Shown here: piece after piece, positions 17,755-28,126 of the stretch | Layout: each line of letters starts with the position of its first letter | How positions within the stretch are numbered: position 1 is the stretch's first letter | Assembly: GCA_902782125.1 (NCBI GenBank) | Contig: CACZMA010000004.1 | Span: 248,001 to 312,000, forward strand | DNA: 64,000 bases | Origin: Oscillospiraceae bacterium | GTDB lineage: Bacteria; Bacillota; Clostridia; Saccharofermentanales; Saccharofermentanaceae | Direction: 5' to 3' | Translations under genes and position numbers: made by a program | The notes under the pieces: generated by a model | Seen by the model: only the letters and a program-made list of their open reading frames with translations | Databases searched by the model: none | What the model was told of the DNA's origin: nothing

Positions 17755-19308
17755 ATGAAGAAGAGGACCGGAGAGAAAAAAGGAGCCATTAAGAACAGTG
17801 TCGGAAGGATTACCCTTACGGCACTGCTTGTATTGCTCCAGATAATCGCCATTGTCCTTTTTATAATGAATCTCGGTGAACAATACCCGATCATAGCCAT
17901 GATCATCAGGGGAATCGCGCTGTTCATCGTCATCGGTATCAATGCGATAGACCATAACAGTTCGATAAGGCTGGCCTGGGTAATAATCATACTGACGGTC
18001 CCGGTCGCGGGCGTCATCTTGTATTTGATCGCGCAGTTCAATCCTTATCTTAGAATGGTCAAGAGGAAGCTCGAGAAGATCGATGAGGATATCTTTCCGA
18101 GGGTTGATCCCCAGGACGAGGTCTTCGATAAGCTTAAGGCTGAAGCGCCTGACATCGCTTCGCAGGTCAATTATCTGAGATCCAAGCCGTATCCGGCTTA
18201 TACCGATACAGATATCAGGTATTACGACAGTGCGGAATCAGCTTTTGAAGCCCAGCTCCATGATATGGAGAAGGCTACAAAGTACATCTACATGGAGTAC
18301 CATGCCGTTGCCAACAGCAAGTATTTTGAACCTCTGCACGATGTGCTGCTGAGGAAGACTGCTGAAGGAGTCGACTGCAGGATCCTCTATGACGATGTGG
18401 GAAGCGGTATCTTCGTTAACCGTGATTTTATGAAGCAGCTCAACAAAGAAGGTATAAAATGTAATGTCTTCAATCCTGCGCTGCCCTTCCTGTCCATCTT
18501 CATGAACAACCGTGATCACAGGAAGATCACTGTAATAGACGGAAAGTACGGATATACCGGCGGATACAATCTTGCCGATGAGTACTTCAATATCATCAGT
18601 CCGTACGGCTATTGGAAGGATAACGGTATCAGGATCAAAGGTCCTGCAGTAAACAGCCTTGAAGCCATGTTCATCGAGATGTGGAACTTCTCGGATCTTC
18701 GGTCTGATGATACGGCCAAACTGTATTTTGAGAACAGATACCCTGAGAAGACCGAAGCAAGCGGATATGTTGTTCCGTATGCTGACAGTCCGATAGATAA
18801 CGATCCGATGGGCGAGAATGTCTATATCAACATACTCGGCAATTCCGTCGATTACTGCTGGTTCATGTCTCCGTATCTGGTGCTGTCGGATGAACTTAAG
18901 AGAGCAATATCACTGGCTGCCAAGCGCGGTGTTGATGTAAGGATAATTACTCCCGGCATACCGGATAAGAGGACCGTGTTCGGCGTTACAAGGTCTTACT
19001 ATAATCTTCTCGCGAAGAGCGGTGCCAGGATATACGAGTTTACGCCGGGATTCAATCACTGCAAGCTCTGTCTGTCTGATGATGATACTTGCGTGGTGGG
19101 AACCATCAATCTTGATTACAGAAGTCTGTTCCATCATTTTGAGAACGGAGTACTGCTATATAAGGTTGATGCTATAGCAGATGTTAAGAAGGATTTTATC
19201 AATACATTCGAAGTGAGCGAGGAAGTAACGGAGAAGGCCAAGCAGAAGCCTAATCTGTTCATGCGTTTTATCAGATCACTGTTAAGACTGATCGCACCGC
19301 TTCTTTGA
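17755..19308 (+). CDS. cls: Cardiolipin synthase (phospholipase D superfamily)
   Basis: Membrane enzyme that joins two phosphatidylglycerols to form cardiolipin. The 517-residue protein has two N-terminal hydrophobic spans (about 17-38 and 43-62, plus 70-92) and two PLD domains. The HKD motifs are H255-x-K257 in RDHRKITVIDG and H435-x-K437 in FNHCKLCLSDD, the latter followed by VVGTINLDYRS. Length and layout match bacterial Cls. It begins 6 nt after the M18 peptidase stop and is likely in the same transcript. Confidence 0.94.
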   Translation: MKKRTGEKKGAIKNSVGRITLTALLVLLQIIAIVLFIMNLGEQYPIIAMIIRGIALFIVIGINAIDHNSSIRLAWVIIILTVPVAGVILYLIAQFNPYLRMVKRKLEKIDEDIFPRVDPQDEVFDKLKAEAPDIASQVNYLRSKPYPAYTDTDIRYYDSAESAFEAQLHDMEKATKYIYMEYHAVANSKYFEPLHDVLLRKTAEGVDCRILYDDVGSGIFVNRDFMKQLNKEGIKCNVFNPALPFLSIFMNNRDHRKITVIDGKYGYTGGYNLADEYFNIISPYGYWKDNGIRIKGPAVNSLEAMFIEMWNFSDLRSDDTAKLYFENRYPEKTEASGYVVPYADSPIDNDPMGENVYINILGNSVDYCWFMSPYLVLSDELKRAISLAAKRGVDVRIITPGIPDKRTVFGVTRSYYNLLAKSGARIYEFTPGFNHCKLCLSDDDTCVVGTINLDYRSLFHHFENGVLLYKVDAIADVKKDFINTFEVSEEVTEKAKQKPNLFMRFIRSLLRLIAPLL

Positions 19309-19327
19309 TCGTTGGAAGGAGTTACAT

Positions 19328-20587
19328 ATGAAGATCAGATTCCATAATGCACGTATCCTTACGATGGAAGACAGGAATATCATTGAAGGTGAACTTCATA
19401 CTGAAGATTCCAGGATAACCTATATTGGACCATCTAAGGCAGATAAAGATACATTTGACAGGGAGATCGACTGCAAAGGCAATCTGCTCATGCCGGGCTT
19501 AAAGAATGCTCACACGCATTCAGCAATGACGTTCTCAAGGTCACTGGCTGACGAGTATTGCCTTAATGACTGGCTCCACAAGGCCATCTTCCCGAGAGAA
19601 GCAAAGCTTACGGCTGATTCCGTATACTGTTTCTCGAAGCTTGCTTATGCCGAGTATCTCGCCGGAGGAGTTACGGCATGCTTTGATATGTATTTCGAGA
19701 AAGAAGCGAATGCCAAAGCGGCAGTGGAAACCGGGTTCAGACATGTGTTCTGCGGTGCTGCCAACGATTACGGCGGTATGGAAGACCTCGAGAGATACTA
19801 CAATGAACTCAATTCCTATGATCCGCTTGTATCTTTTATATTCGGTTTCCATGCGGAATATACCACATCAGAAGATAATCTTAAGTTCATATCCGAGCTT
19901 GCCCATAAGTATGAGGCTCCGGTCTATGCCCACATCTCCGAGACAAAGGAAGAGGTCGACGGATGTATCTGCAGATACGGCGTTACGCCTGCAGTGTTAT
20001 TCGACAGGCTCGGTATATATGATTTTGGCGGCGGCGGATTCCACTGTGTATGGTTTACCGACGAAGACAGGAAGATATTCAAGGACAGGGGCCTCTGGTC
20101 AGTATTCAATGCCTGCTCCAATCTGAAGCTTGCCAGCGGCATAACACCCGTCTATAAGTTCATTGCCGATGACATGAAGATCGCCGTAGGTACTGACGGT
20201 GCAGGTTCCAATAATGCTCTCGATATGTTCAGGGAGATGTATCTTGATACCGTGCTGTCCAATGTTGAGACACATAATGCTGCAGCAGTCGATCCGTTCA
20301 GGATATTGAAGGCGGCTACAAGCGGCGGCGCTCAGTGCATGGGTCTTGCTGACTGCGATATCCTTGCTCCCGGTAAGCAGGCCGATATCATTATGATAGA
20401 CATGGATAAACCCTGCATGAAGCCCGAGAATAATATTGCTAATAATCTCGTATATTCCGGAAGTCCCCAGATCGTTAAGATGACAATGATCGCAGGTAAG
20501 ATCCTCTATGAGGACGGTAAGTTCAATACCATCGACATCGATGAAGTATATACAGATGCTGCCGGATTCATGGCAGAACTCAGGTAA
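19328..20587 (+). CDS. Amidohydrolase of the adenosine/methylthioadenosine deaminase type
   Basis: A 419-residue metal-dependent hydrolase: N-terminal beta-sandwich, then the barrel with PGLKNAHTHSAM (HxH near 60), FGFHAEYTTSEDN (third His near 178), YAHISETKEEVDGC and VGTDGAGSNNALDMF with the catalytic aspartate near 290. This set fits the MtaD/SsnA group that deaminates 5'-methylthioadenosine, S-adenosylhomocysteine or 5'-deoxyadenosine. Radical-SAM enzymes such as HydE release 5'-deoxyadenosine, so that is a reasonable substrate, but it is inference. ABC exporter genes follow after 3 nt. Confidence 0.85.
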   Translation: MKIRFHNARILTMEDRNIIEGELHTEDSRITYIGPSKADKDTFDREIDCKGNLLMPGLKNAHTHSAMTFSRSLADEYCLNDWLHKAIFPREAKLTADSVYCFSKLAYAEYLAGGVTACFDMYFEKEANAKAAVETGFRHVFCGAANDYGGMEDLERYYNELNSYDPLVSFIFGFHAEYTTSEDNLKFISELAHKYEAPVYAHISETKEEVDGCICRYGVTPAVLFDRLGIYDFGGGGFHCVWFTDEDRKIFKDRGLWSVFNACSNLKLASGITPVYKFIADDMKIAVGTDGAGSNNALDMFREMYLDTVLSNVETHNAAAVDPFRILKAATSGGAQCMGLADCDILAPGKQADIIMIDMDKPCMKPENNIANNLVYSGSPQIVKMTMIAGKILYEDGKFNTIDIDEVYTDAAGFMAELR

Positions 20588-20590
20588 AAG

Positions 20591-22312
20591 ATGAAATCTC
20601 TTATCGGTTATTTCCGCAATTACAGGCTTCAGAGCATACTGAGTCCCGTTTTCAAGCTGCTGGAGGCTTGTTTTGAGCTTGCAGTTCCTCTGATAGTGGC
20701 CGGAATAATCGATAAAGGCATCACAGGCTCTGATACCGAATACATTAAGTCTCACATATGGCTGCTCGTGCTGTTTGCGGTAGTCGGATTTGCCAGTGCC
20801 ATATGTGCCCAGTATTTTGCCGCATATTCGGCCAGCGGCGTATCTTCGGATATAAGACGCGCTTTGTTCGACAAGCTCTTCAGGCTCAAGGTATCTCAAT
20901 ATGAGAAGATCGGCTCATCCCAGCTGATCACATCTCTTACTTCTGACGTTAACCAGATATCATCCGGGATTAATCTGTTCTTAAGGCTCCTGCTGAGATC
21001 ACCTTTCATTGTTGCCGGTGCGTGTATTATGGCTTTTACCATTGATTGGCGCCTCGCACTCATCTTTGTGCTTACCGTGGCAGTACTGTCGGTGTTTGTA
21101 GCATTCAACATGAGATCAGCAATACCTGCTTATCATAAGACAAGGCAAGGTCTTGATGATCTTGTTGATTCATGTGAGAACGGTATATCAGGAATCAAGG
21201 TCATAAGAGGATTCAACAGAAGCTCAGATGATATGGAGTCATTCAAAGCGAAGAGCGGTCTTCTGTGCAAAGCTCAGAAGACGGCTTCCGATATATCTGC
21301 CTGGCTTAATCCCGTAACTTACATGCTGATCAATCTTGCAATATGCCTTCTTATATACAGGGGCAGCATTCATGTTAATGCCGGAACTCTCACTCAGGGT
21401 GAGACTGTTGCCCTTTATAACTATATGTCCCAGATACTTGTTGAGCTCATTAAGCTCGCAAACCTCATAGTTACCGTGTCACGCGCCGTAGCTTGTGCTT
21501 CCAGGGTTGAGAAGATACTGGCAATCCCCGAAGACGGCAAAGAACAGAAGAAAGTCGAGTTTGCGGCAGGTAGCAGTCATTCTGTTGAGTTTAGGAACGT
21601 TCATTTCACATATTCAGGCAATTCGGAAGAGTCGCTTACTGATATCAGCTTTAAGATCGAACCCGGTGAGAAAATCGGAATAACAGGCCGGACAGGAAGC
21701 GGTAAATCAACGATTGCTTCTTTATTAACCGGAATGTATTGTCCCGACAGCGGAGAGGTACTGATCGACGGCATAGACATAGAAGATATTCCCGATAAGG
21801 ATAAGACTTCGGGTATCGGGATGGCTTTGCAAAAAACAAGGATGTTCTCGGGTACAATCAAAGACAACATTACTGCAGGCCGCACCGAATTGTCATCAGA
21901 TGCTATCGACAGGGCGGCTTATTTGTCTTGTTCTGATGAGATCATAAGCGGTAAGACAGAAGGACTGGATTATAAGGTCAGTGCAGAAGGCAGCGGACTG
22001 TCAGGCGGTCAGAAACAGAGGATAGGCATCGCCAGAACGCTTGTCTCCAAGCCGGGACTCATTGTCCTTGATGATTCCACTTCGGCGTTGGACAGCGGCA
22101 CCGAGAAGAGGCTTCTTGACAGACTGGACTCACTTGAAGGCGATCCAACCATTGTATTGATTTCACAGAAGATAAGGACGCTTAAATCTTGTGACAGGAT
22201 CATGCTAGTTGACGACGGCAGGATCGTAGCTTTTGCCGGTCACGATGAGCTTCTTGAATCTTCCGAAGAATACAGGAGTCTTTGTCTGCTTCAGGGGGAG
22301 GATGCCTCATGA
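20591..22312 (+). CDS. ABC exporter half-transporter with degenerate catalytic site
   Basis: A 573-residue permease-ATPase: six transmembrane helices (about 1-310) and one nucleotide-binding domain. Walker A GRTGSGKST, signature LSGGQKQRIG and Walker B LIVLDDSTSALD are visible. Walker B ends in Asp-Asp where most have Asp-Glu, so this subunit lacks the normal catalytic glutamate. The gene overlaps the next half-transporter by ATGA; the two form a heterodimer with one degenerate site. The substrate cannot be told; lipid, peptide or drug export are all possible. It sits between an amidohydrolase and murD. Confidence 0.9.
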   Translation: MKSLIGYFRNYRLQSILSPVFKLLEACFELAVPLIVAGIIDKGITGSDTEYIKSHIWLLVLFAVVGFASAICAQYFAAYSASGVSSDIRRALFDKLFRLKVSQYEKIGSSQLITSLTSDVNQISSGINLFLRLLLRSPFIVAGACIMAFTIDWRLALIFVLTVAVLSVFVAFNMRSAIPAYHKTRQGLDDLVDSCENGISGIKVIRGFNRSSDDMESFKAKSGLLCKAQKTASDISAWLNPVTYMLINLAICLLIYRGSIHVNAGTLTQGETVALYNYMSQILVELIKLANLIVTVSRAVACASRVEKILAIPEDGKEQKKVEFAAGSSHSVEFRNVHFTYSGNSEESLTDISFKIEPGEKIGITGRTGSGKSTIASLLTGMYCPDSGEVLIDGIDIEDIPDKDKTSGIGMALQKTRMFSGTIKDNITAGRTELSSDAIDRAAYLSCSDEIISGKTEGLDYKVSAEGSGLSGGQKQRIGIARTLVSKPGLIVLDDSTSALDSGTEKRLLDRLDSLEGDPTIVLISQKIRTLKSCDRIMLVDDGRIVAFAGHDELLESSEEYRSLCLLQGEDAS

Positions 22313-24036
22313 AGATGAAGAATATCAGACGTTTCCTGACATATATGGGCAAGAGCAGAGCTTATCTGATAATCTCATTTATCCTGGGCCTGTCTTTTGC
22401 TGCTGCTTCAATGGCTATCCCTTATTTTGCCGGCAGGGCAATAGATTCATTCACGGCTCCCGGTGATCTTCTCGTAAGGATACTGCTTATCATCGTCGGT
22501 CTTATCATCATAGCCGGGATATCTCAGCGTATGCTCTTAAGATGCAACAACCAGCTGACTTATAATGCCGTTAACGAGCTTCGTAACGATTGTTATAAGA
22601 AGATCAGCAGACTGCCGATGTCATATCTTGATAAAGTGTCAGCCGGCAGTCTTCAGAGCATGATCATATCCGATACTGAGACTATCGCTGACGGAATACT
22701 CCTGTTCCTTAACCAGTTCGTATCAGGACTGGTATCGATCCTGTTTACACTGGGAGTAATGCTCTATCTTAACTGGAAGATAGCTCTCATTGTCCTGATC
22801 TTTACTCCTGTATCCTTTGTAGTGTCATATCTAATCGCCGGAGGAGCTTTCAAATCCTTCAGGAAGCAGTCCGAGATCAGGTCTGAGCTTACTTCGTTCA
22901 TGTCTGAGATGACGAATAATTACAGAGAATGCAGGATGCTTGGTGTTACAGAAGAGAAGACAAGAGATTTTGGCATGCTTAACGACAACTACCGTAAGAC
23001 TGCAACTAAAGCAACATTCCTGTCTTCCATAAGCAATCCTTCTACTAGATTTGTTAATGCCTTGATCTATGCGGGTATCGTATTTGTCGGCGCTCTGACC
23101 GGAGCTGCAGGCGGCATCACCATTGGTGCACTATCATCTCTTCTTGCTTATGCAAGCCAGTTCATGAAGCCTTTCAACGATCTGTCTGCCGTGTATACGG
23201 AGATGTCCGATTCCATGGCATGCATGAGTAAGGTTTTCGAGTATCTTGATGAGAAGGAGCTTGATGAGGACTTGCTCGCTGTCGAACATACCGAAGATAA
23301 GAGCAATGCCAAGATAGAGATAGAGTTCAGAGACGTGACATTCTCTTATGTTCCCGGCAAGCCGGTCCTTAAGAATGTGTCGTTCAAGGTCGGTGCAGGA
23401 CAGTCTTTTGCCATCGTAGGGCCTACGGGATGCGGCAAGACAACGCTGATCAATCTTCTAATGCGTTTCTATGAACCGGATTCGGGCGAGATCCTGGTCG
23501 GCGGCAAATCCATAAAGGATATCCCCAGGACGAGCCTCAGAGATTACATCGGATTTGTATCCCAGGATACCTGGCTTCATAACGGCACAGTTATTGATAA
23601 CATCAGATTCGGTGCGAAGGATCTTAGCACTGAGGAAGCAAGACAGGCGGCGGTTAAGACCGGAAGTGATTCTTTCATCCGTAAGCTCCCGGACAGATAT
23701 GATGAATACATCGACAATAACAGAAGCGAGATATCCGAAGGCCAGAGGCAGCTTCTGACGATAACCCGCGCCATGGCTGCCAATCCTTCGATAATGATCC
23801 TGGATGAAGCGACATCATCAGTTGACATCATGACAGAAGTAAGGATACAGAAAGCCATTAACGAGCTGCTTAACGGCCGTACAGGCATAATAATCGCCCA
23901 CAGGCTTTCAACAATAATAGGCTGTGATATGATAGTTGTGCTGGATAAAGGCGAAGTCAAAGAGCTCGGCTCCCACTCAGAACTTATCGGCAATAACGGA
24001 TTCTATTCGAAGCTATACGCTTCATATACAACATAA
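22309..24036 (+). CDS. ABC exporter half-transporter, partner subunit
   Basis: A 575-residue half-transporter starting at the ATG that overlaps the previous stop (an in-frame ATG 27 nt earlier lacks the good AGGGGGAGG spacing). Six helices precede an ATPase domain with Walker A GPTGCGKTT, signature ISEGQRQLLT and Walker B IMILDEATSSVD with a normal glutamate. The signature has Glu where Gly is usual, and that half-signature faces the upstream subunit's aberrant Walker B. Both changes therefore fall in the same ATP site, as in known heterodimeric exporters of the TM287/288 type. Confidence 0.92.
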   Translation: MKMKNIRRFLTYMGKSRAYLIISFILGLSFAAASMAIPYFAGRAIDSFTAPGDLLVRILLIIVGLIIIAGISQRMLLRCNNQLTYNAVNELRNDCYKKISRLPMSYLDKVSAGSLQSMIISDTETIADGILLFLNQFVSGLVSILFTLGVMLYLNWKIALIVLIFTPVSFVVSYLIAGGAFKSFRKQSEIRSELTSFMSEMTNNYRECRMLGVTEEKTRDFGMLNDNYRKTATKATFLSSISNPSTRFVNALIYAGIVFVGALTGAAGGITIGALSSLLAYASQFMKPFNDLSAVYTEMSDSMACMSKVFEYLDEKELDEDLLAVEHTEDKSNAKIEIEFRDVTFSYVPGKPVLKNVSFKVGAGQSFAIVGPTGCGKTTLINLLMRFYEPDSGEILVGGKSIKDIPRTSLRDYIGFVSQDTWLHNGTVIDNIRFGAKDLSTEEARQAAVKTGSDSFIRKLPDRYDEYIDNNRSEISEGQRQLLTITRAMAANPSIMILDEATSSVDIMTEVRIQKAINELLNGRTGIIIAHRLSTIIGCDMIVVLDKGEVKELGSHSELIGNNGFYSKLYASYTT

Positions 24037-24045
24037 GAGGCAGAT

Positions 24046-25533
24046 ATGAACACAAGACTTGAAGAATTCAAGAGTTACATTAACGGCAGAAGAGCAGCAG
24101 TCATAGGCGTCGGAATCTCGAACAGACCGCTCATAAGATGGCTTCATAAGCTCGGCTGCAAGGTTACCGCTTTCGATAAGCTAACATATGACGATCCCGT
24201 CTTAAGCAAGACCATCCTTGATTTTAAGAACGAAGGCATCGAGATCGAATGGTCATGCGGTTCGGGTTATCTGGATCTTCTCAGGGAAGGCTCATTTGAC
24301 ATAGTATTCAAGACCCCTAAGATGAGATTCGAGACACCGGAGCTCATGGCCTGCAAGGAGAAGGGCGCCACGCTCACGACAGAGATGGAACTGTTCATGA
24401 ATCTGTGCCCCTGCGAGATATTCGCCATTACGGGTTCTGACGGTAAGACCACAACTTCCACGCTTACGGCAGAGATCCTTAAGCAGGCGGGATACAAGGT
24501 CTATCTCGGCGGTAATATCGGAACGCCGCTTCTGGATAAAGTAGAGGAGATGACCGATACGGACAAGGTGGTCCTTGAACTGTCTTCGTTCCAGCTCCTC
24601 GGCATGGCAACTCCTGCAGATGTGGCGATTGTTACCAACGTTACGCCCAATCACCTTGATTTCCACAAGGATTATGACGAATACATCCAGGCTAAGATCA
24701 ATGCTTTCCGTAACCAGGGTCCTACGGGTAAGGTAATCCTTAACGCGGGCTGCGGCATCACATACGACATGCGTGATGTTGCCAGGGGACAGGTCAAGTT
24801 CTTCTCTTCATCCAAGGAAGAGGCCAAGAAGAGCGGATCCGCCATATCCCCGTGTGCTTACCTCGACGGAAGCACGCTTGTCTACGAGGAGAAGGGCACG
24901 AAAACACCCATCTGCGACAAGCGTGACATCTTCATTCCCGGCATGCACAACGTCGAGAACTTCCTCGCGGCTTCTGCTGCCGTCATCGATTACGTAAAGC
25001 CTGAAGACATAGCTGAAGTAGCACGCAGCTTCAAGGGCGTTCCCCACAGGATAGAATTCATTAGAGAGCTTGACGGTGTAAGGTGGTACAACTCTTCAAT
25101 CGATACATCTCCGAACCGTTCTCTTAACACGATGAATGCTCTGGCTGACAGAGATGAGCATGGTGTGTTGATCTGCGGCGGTGCCGATAAGAAGTGCCTG
25201 TATTCCAAGCTCGGCGATGCCATCCTCAAGGTCTGTGACAGGATAATTATCTACGGATCCAACGCCGACCTGGTGGAAGATATAATCGCCAAGGAGGCTC
25301 AGGGCCGTAAGTATGAGATAATCAGGATACCTGACGATCCCAATGACGTATATGAGATCCCGAAGACGAGAGAAAATGTCGTTAAGGCTTTTACCGAAGC
25401 TGCCAATAAGGCGAGAGCGCTGGCAAAGCCGGGTGAGATAGTCATCCTGTCTTCCATCGGTACCTCGTACGATCATTTCAGACATTTTGAGCATCGCGGA
25501 GATCTGTTCAAAGACATCGTCAATAGTCTGTGA
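24046..25533 (+). CDS. murD: UDP-N-acetylmuramoylalanine--D-glutamate ligase
   Basis: Adds D-glutamate to UDP-MurNAc-L-Ala in cytoplasmic peptidoglycan synthesis. The 495-residue protein is a little longer than the usual 440-460. The N-terminal UDP-binding domain (VIGVGISNRPLIRWL) is followed by the ATP loop AITGSDGKTTT near 128-138, TNVTPNHLDFH near 205-215, and the C-terminal domain start FKGVPHRIEFIRELDGVRWYN. It is far from the main mur/fts cluster; uppP, another lipid-carrier gene, lies two genes on. Confidence 0.93.
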   Translation: MNTRLEEFKSYINGRRAAVIGVGISNRPLIRWLHKLGCKVTAFDKLTYDDPVLSKTILDFKNEGIEIEWSCGSGYLDLLREGSFDIVFKTPKMRFETPELMACKEKGATLTTEMELFMNLCPCEIFAITGSDGKTTTSTLTAEILKQAGYKVYLGGNIGTPLLDKVEEMTDTDKVVLELSSFQLLGMATPADVAIVTNVTPNHLDFHKDYDEYIQAKINAFRNQGPTGKVILNAGCGITYDMRDVARGQVKFFSSSKEEAKKSGSAISPCAYLDGSTLVYEEKGTKTPICDKRDIFIPGMHNVENFLAASAAVIDYVKPEDIAEVARSFKGVPHRIEFIRELDGVRWYNSSIDTSPNRSLNTMNALADRDEHGVLICGGADKKCLYSKLGDAILKVCDRIIIYGSNADLVEDIIAKEAQGRKYEIIRIPDDPNDVYEIPKTRENVVKAFTEAANKARALAKPGEIVILSSIGTSYDHFRHFEHRGDLFKDIVNSL

Positions 25534-25558
25534 CGCTTTGATTGGAGGTAGTCCTTAA

Positions 25559-27235
25559 GTGAACAGTGATAAATACAGATCGATTCCAGCAGTAGATCTT
25601 CCGGACCGTAAATGGCCTTCGGAGAGGATCACAAAAGCACCGGTATGGTGTTCTGTCGATCTCAGGGACGGCAATCAGGCACTGGAAGTTCCGATGAGTC
25701 TTGACCAGAAGGTCGAGTTCTTCAAATTTCTGTGCGAGATTGGATTCAAAGAGATCGAGATTGGTTTCCCGGCTGCATCCGAGACTGACTATAATTTCTG
25801 CCGTTACCTGATAGATAACGATATCATTCCTGAGGGTGTAGCCATCCAGGTGCTTACCCAGTCCAGGCCTCATATCATAGAGAAGACAATGGAAGCCGTT
25901 AAGGGCGCAGGCAAGGTCATAATCCATCTGTATAATTCCACGAGCACTCTCCAGAGAGATGTTGTTTTCGGATTCTCTCAGGAAGAATGCATCAAACTTG
26001 CCACGGATGGCGCGAGAATGATCGTCGACCGCGTGAGAGCCGATAACAGCGGTACGGAGTATGTTTTCGAGTATTCCCCGGAGAGCTTCTCGTCAACCGA
26101 GCCCGAGTTCTCTGTGCAGATATGTGATGCCGTTATGGATATCATTAATCCGACCCCTGACAGGAAAGCGATCGTTAATCTTCCTGAGACAGTTGAGTAT
26201 CAGACTTCGAATTATTATGCGGATCAGGTCGAGTACTTCTGCAGGAACACCAGATGGAGAGATTCCATTATCGTCTCTTTGCATACGCATAATGACAGGG
26301 GTACTGCCGTGGCAGCTTCCGAATTTGGTCTTATGGCAGGTGCAGAGAGGGTAGAGGGTACTCTCTTCGGTAACGGCGAGAGGACCGGTAATGTTGATAT
26401 CATCACGCTTGCGATCAATATGCTGATGACAGGGGTCGATCCCGAACTGGATTTCTCCGACATGAACAACACGATAGATGTTTATGAAGAATGTACAGGC
26501 ATGAAGGTCGAACCCAGACATCCCTGGGCCGGGAAGCTCGTGTTCACTGCTTTCTCCGGATCTCATCAGGATGCCATCAACAAGGGCAGAAGGAAGATGG
26601 AAGAGAGGAATTCGACAGTATGGGCCGTTCCTTATCTTCCGATAGATCCTTCTGATGTAGGACGTGAATATGAACCTATCATAAGGATCAATTCGCAGTC
26701 GGGCAGAGGCGGCATCGCATATGTCATGGAGACTTTCTTCGGCATCGCGCTTCCCAAGAGCTTCCTTAGGAATTTCCTGCCTGTCGTAAAGGCTGCCACA
26801 GAAGCTAACGGCAATGAGAGTGAACTGTCGCCCAAGCAGATATTTGACCTGTTCGATGACAAATATATCAATGTCCTTGAGCCATACGGTCTTAAGACTT
26901 TCTCCGAGACTCAGGACAGTGAACAGATATCTACGGTAAGTGCCGTGATAACCGATAAGGGTGAACCTGTTACCATATCCGGTACGGGCAACGGTCTTCT
27001 CGATGCTTTCGTTACTGCATTCAAGTCATATACCGGTGTTGATTTTGAGATCAAGGATTATTCCGAGCACGCCATGAAGAGCGGTTCTGATTCAGCGGCT
27101 ATCACGTTCATCGAGATCCGCAACAAGGAAGACGGCAAGGTGCATGTCGGTGCCGGCGTATCTTCATCAGTAACCAAATCTTCAGTCAGAGCCATCGTAT
27201 CGGCATATAACCGAATGATCAGTGTGATAAAATAG
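25559..27235 (+). CDS. leuA: 2-isopropylmalate synthase, long type
   Basis: First dedicated enzyme of leucine synthesis, condensing acetyl-CoA with 2-oxoisovalerate. The 558-residue protein belongs to the LeuA type-2 class: catalytic CSVDLRDGNQAL near 31-42, SLHTHNDRGTAVA with metal histidines near 241-253, GTLFGNGERTGNVD, then a C-terminal regulatory domain after about 430 that normally binds leucine for feedback. The start is GTG after GGAGG with 10-nt spacing. No leuB, leuC or leuD follows and no T-box precedes it, so leucine control of this gene, if any, is allosteric or elsewhere. Confidence 0.93.
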   Translation: MNSDKYRSIPAVDLPDRKWPSERITKAPVWCSVDLRDGNQALEVPMSLDQKVEFFKFLCEIGFKEIEIGFPAASETDYNFCRYLIDNDIIPEGVAIQVLTQSRPHIIEKTMEAVKGAGKVIIHLYNSTSTLQRDVVFGFSQEECIKLATDGARMIVDRVRADNSGTEYVFEYSPESFSSTEPEFSVQICDAVMDIINPTPDRKAIVNLPETVEYQTSNYYADQVEYFCRNTRWRDSIIVSLHTHNDRGTAVAASEFGLMAGAERVEGTLFGNGERTGNVDIITLAINMLMTGVDPELDFSDMNNTIDVYEECTGMKVEPRHPWAGKLVFTAFSGSHQDAINKGRRKMEERNSTVWAVPYLPIDPSDVGREYEPIIRINSQSGRGGIAYVMETFFGIALPKSFLRNFLPVVKAATEANGNESELSPKQIFDLFDDKYINVLEPYGLKTFSETQDSEQISTVSAVITDKGEPVTISGTGNGLLDAFVTAFKSYTGVDFEIKDYSEHAMKSGSDSAAITFIEIRNKEDGKVHVGAGVSSSVTKSSVRAIVSAYNRMISVIK

Positions 27236-27265
27236 CGCTATTGTTTATGAGAGGTTGATCTATAT

Positions 27266-28126
27266 ATGTGGGATTATTTTGTTGCTTTTCTTTTTGGACT
27301 TGTGGAAGGCGTCACTGAGTGGCTGCCTGTATCATCTACAGGTCACATGATACTTCTGAATGAATTCTTCAAGCTCAACGTATCTGAAGAATTCTATGAT
27401 CTGTACCTTGTAGTTATCCAGTTAGGTGCGATACTTGCTGTCGTCATCATCTTCTGGTGGGATATATGGCCCTTCGGCATCAAGCGTAATGAGCATCCGC
27501 TCTCCAAGGACGGCATCGGGAAGTATGTAATGAAGGATAAGTTCATTATGTGGTTCAAGATCCTGATCGCCTGCATTCCTGCAGCGATAGTAGGTGTCCT
27601 CTTCGATGATATCCTCGATAAGTATCTATACAATTATGTCTGCGTTGCGCTCGCGCTTATCGTTTTCGGTGTTGCTTTCATCGTTGTAGAGTATCTGAAC
27701 AGGGAAAAGGAACCCAAGATAAAGAAGATCGGCCAGCTCAATTACGGTCATGCGTTCGCGATCGGTCTGTTCCAGCTTATCGCTGCTATATTCCCGGGAA
27801 CATCAAGATCAGGGTCAACAATAGTTGGTTCCATTGCTATCGGAATCTCCAGAGAAGCAGCTGCCAAGTTTACTTTCTTCCTGGCGATCCCGGTCATGTT
27901 CGGTGCAAGCATCCTTAAGATCCTTAAGTTTGACGGAGATTGCACATCTCACGAAATCATCCTTCTGGGCATAGGAATGGTTACGGCATTTGCCGTCAGC
28001 ATGCTGATAATCAAGGGATTGATGGCATTCATCAAGAAGCACAGCTTCACAGTATTCGGCTGGTACAGGATCGCTCTTGGCATCCTTGTACTCGTACTCG
28101 GAGCTGTCGGAATTATCGGAAAGTAA
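27266..28126 (+). CDS. uppP: Undecaprenyl-diphosphatase
   Basis: Recycles the undecaprenyl lipid carrier of wall synthesis; confers bacitracin tolerance. A 286-residue protein with about eight hydrophobic segments. Both BacA/UppP signatures are intact: GLVEGVTEWLPVSSTGH near 11-27 and FPGTSRSGSTI near 175-185. Its stop codon abuts the stop of the convergent citrate synthase with no base between, so termination must occur within the opposing gene. Confidence 0.95.
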   Translation: MWDYFVAFLFGLVEGVTEWLPVSSTGHMILLNEFFKLNVSEEFYDLYLVVIQLGAILAVVIIFWWDIWPFGIKRNEHPLSKDGIGKYVMKDKFIMWFKILIACIPAAIVGVLFDDILDKYLYNYVCVALALIVFGVAFIVVEYLNREKEPKIKKIGQLNYGHAFAIGLFQLIAAIFPGTSRSGSTIVGSIAIGISREAAAKFTFFLAIPVMFGASILKILKFDGDCTSHEIILLGIGMVTAFAVSMLIIKGLMAFIKKHSFTVFGWYRIALGILVLVLGAVGIIGK

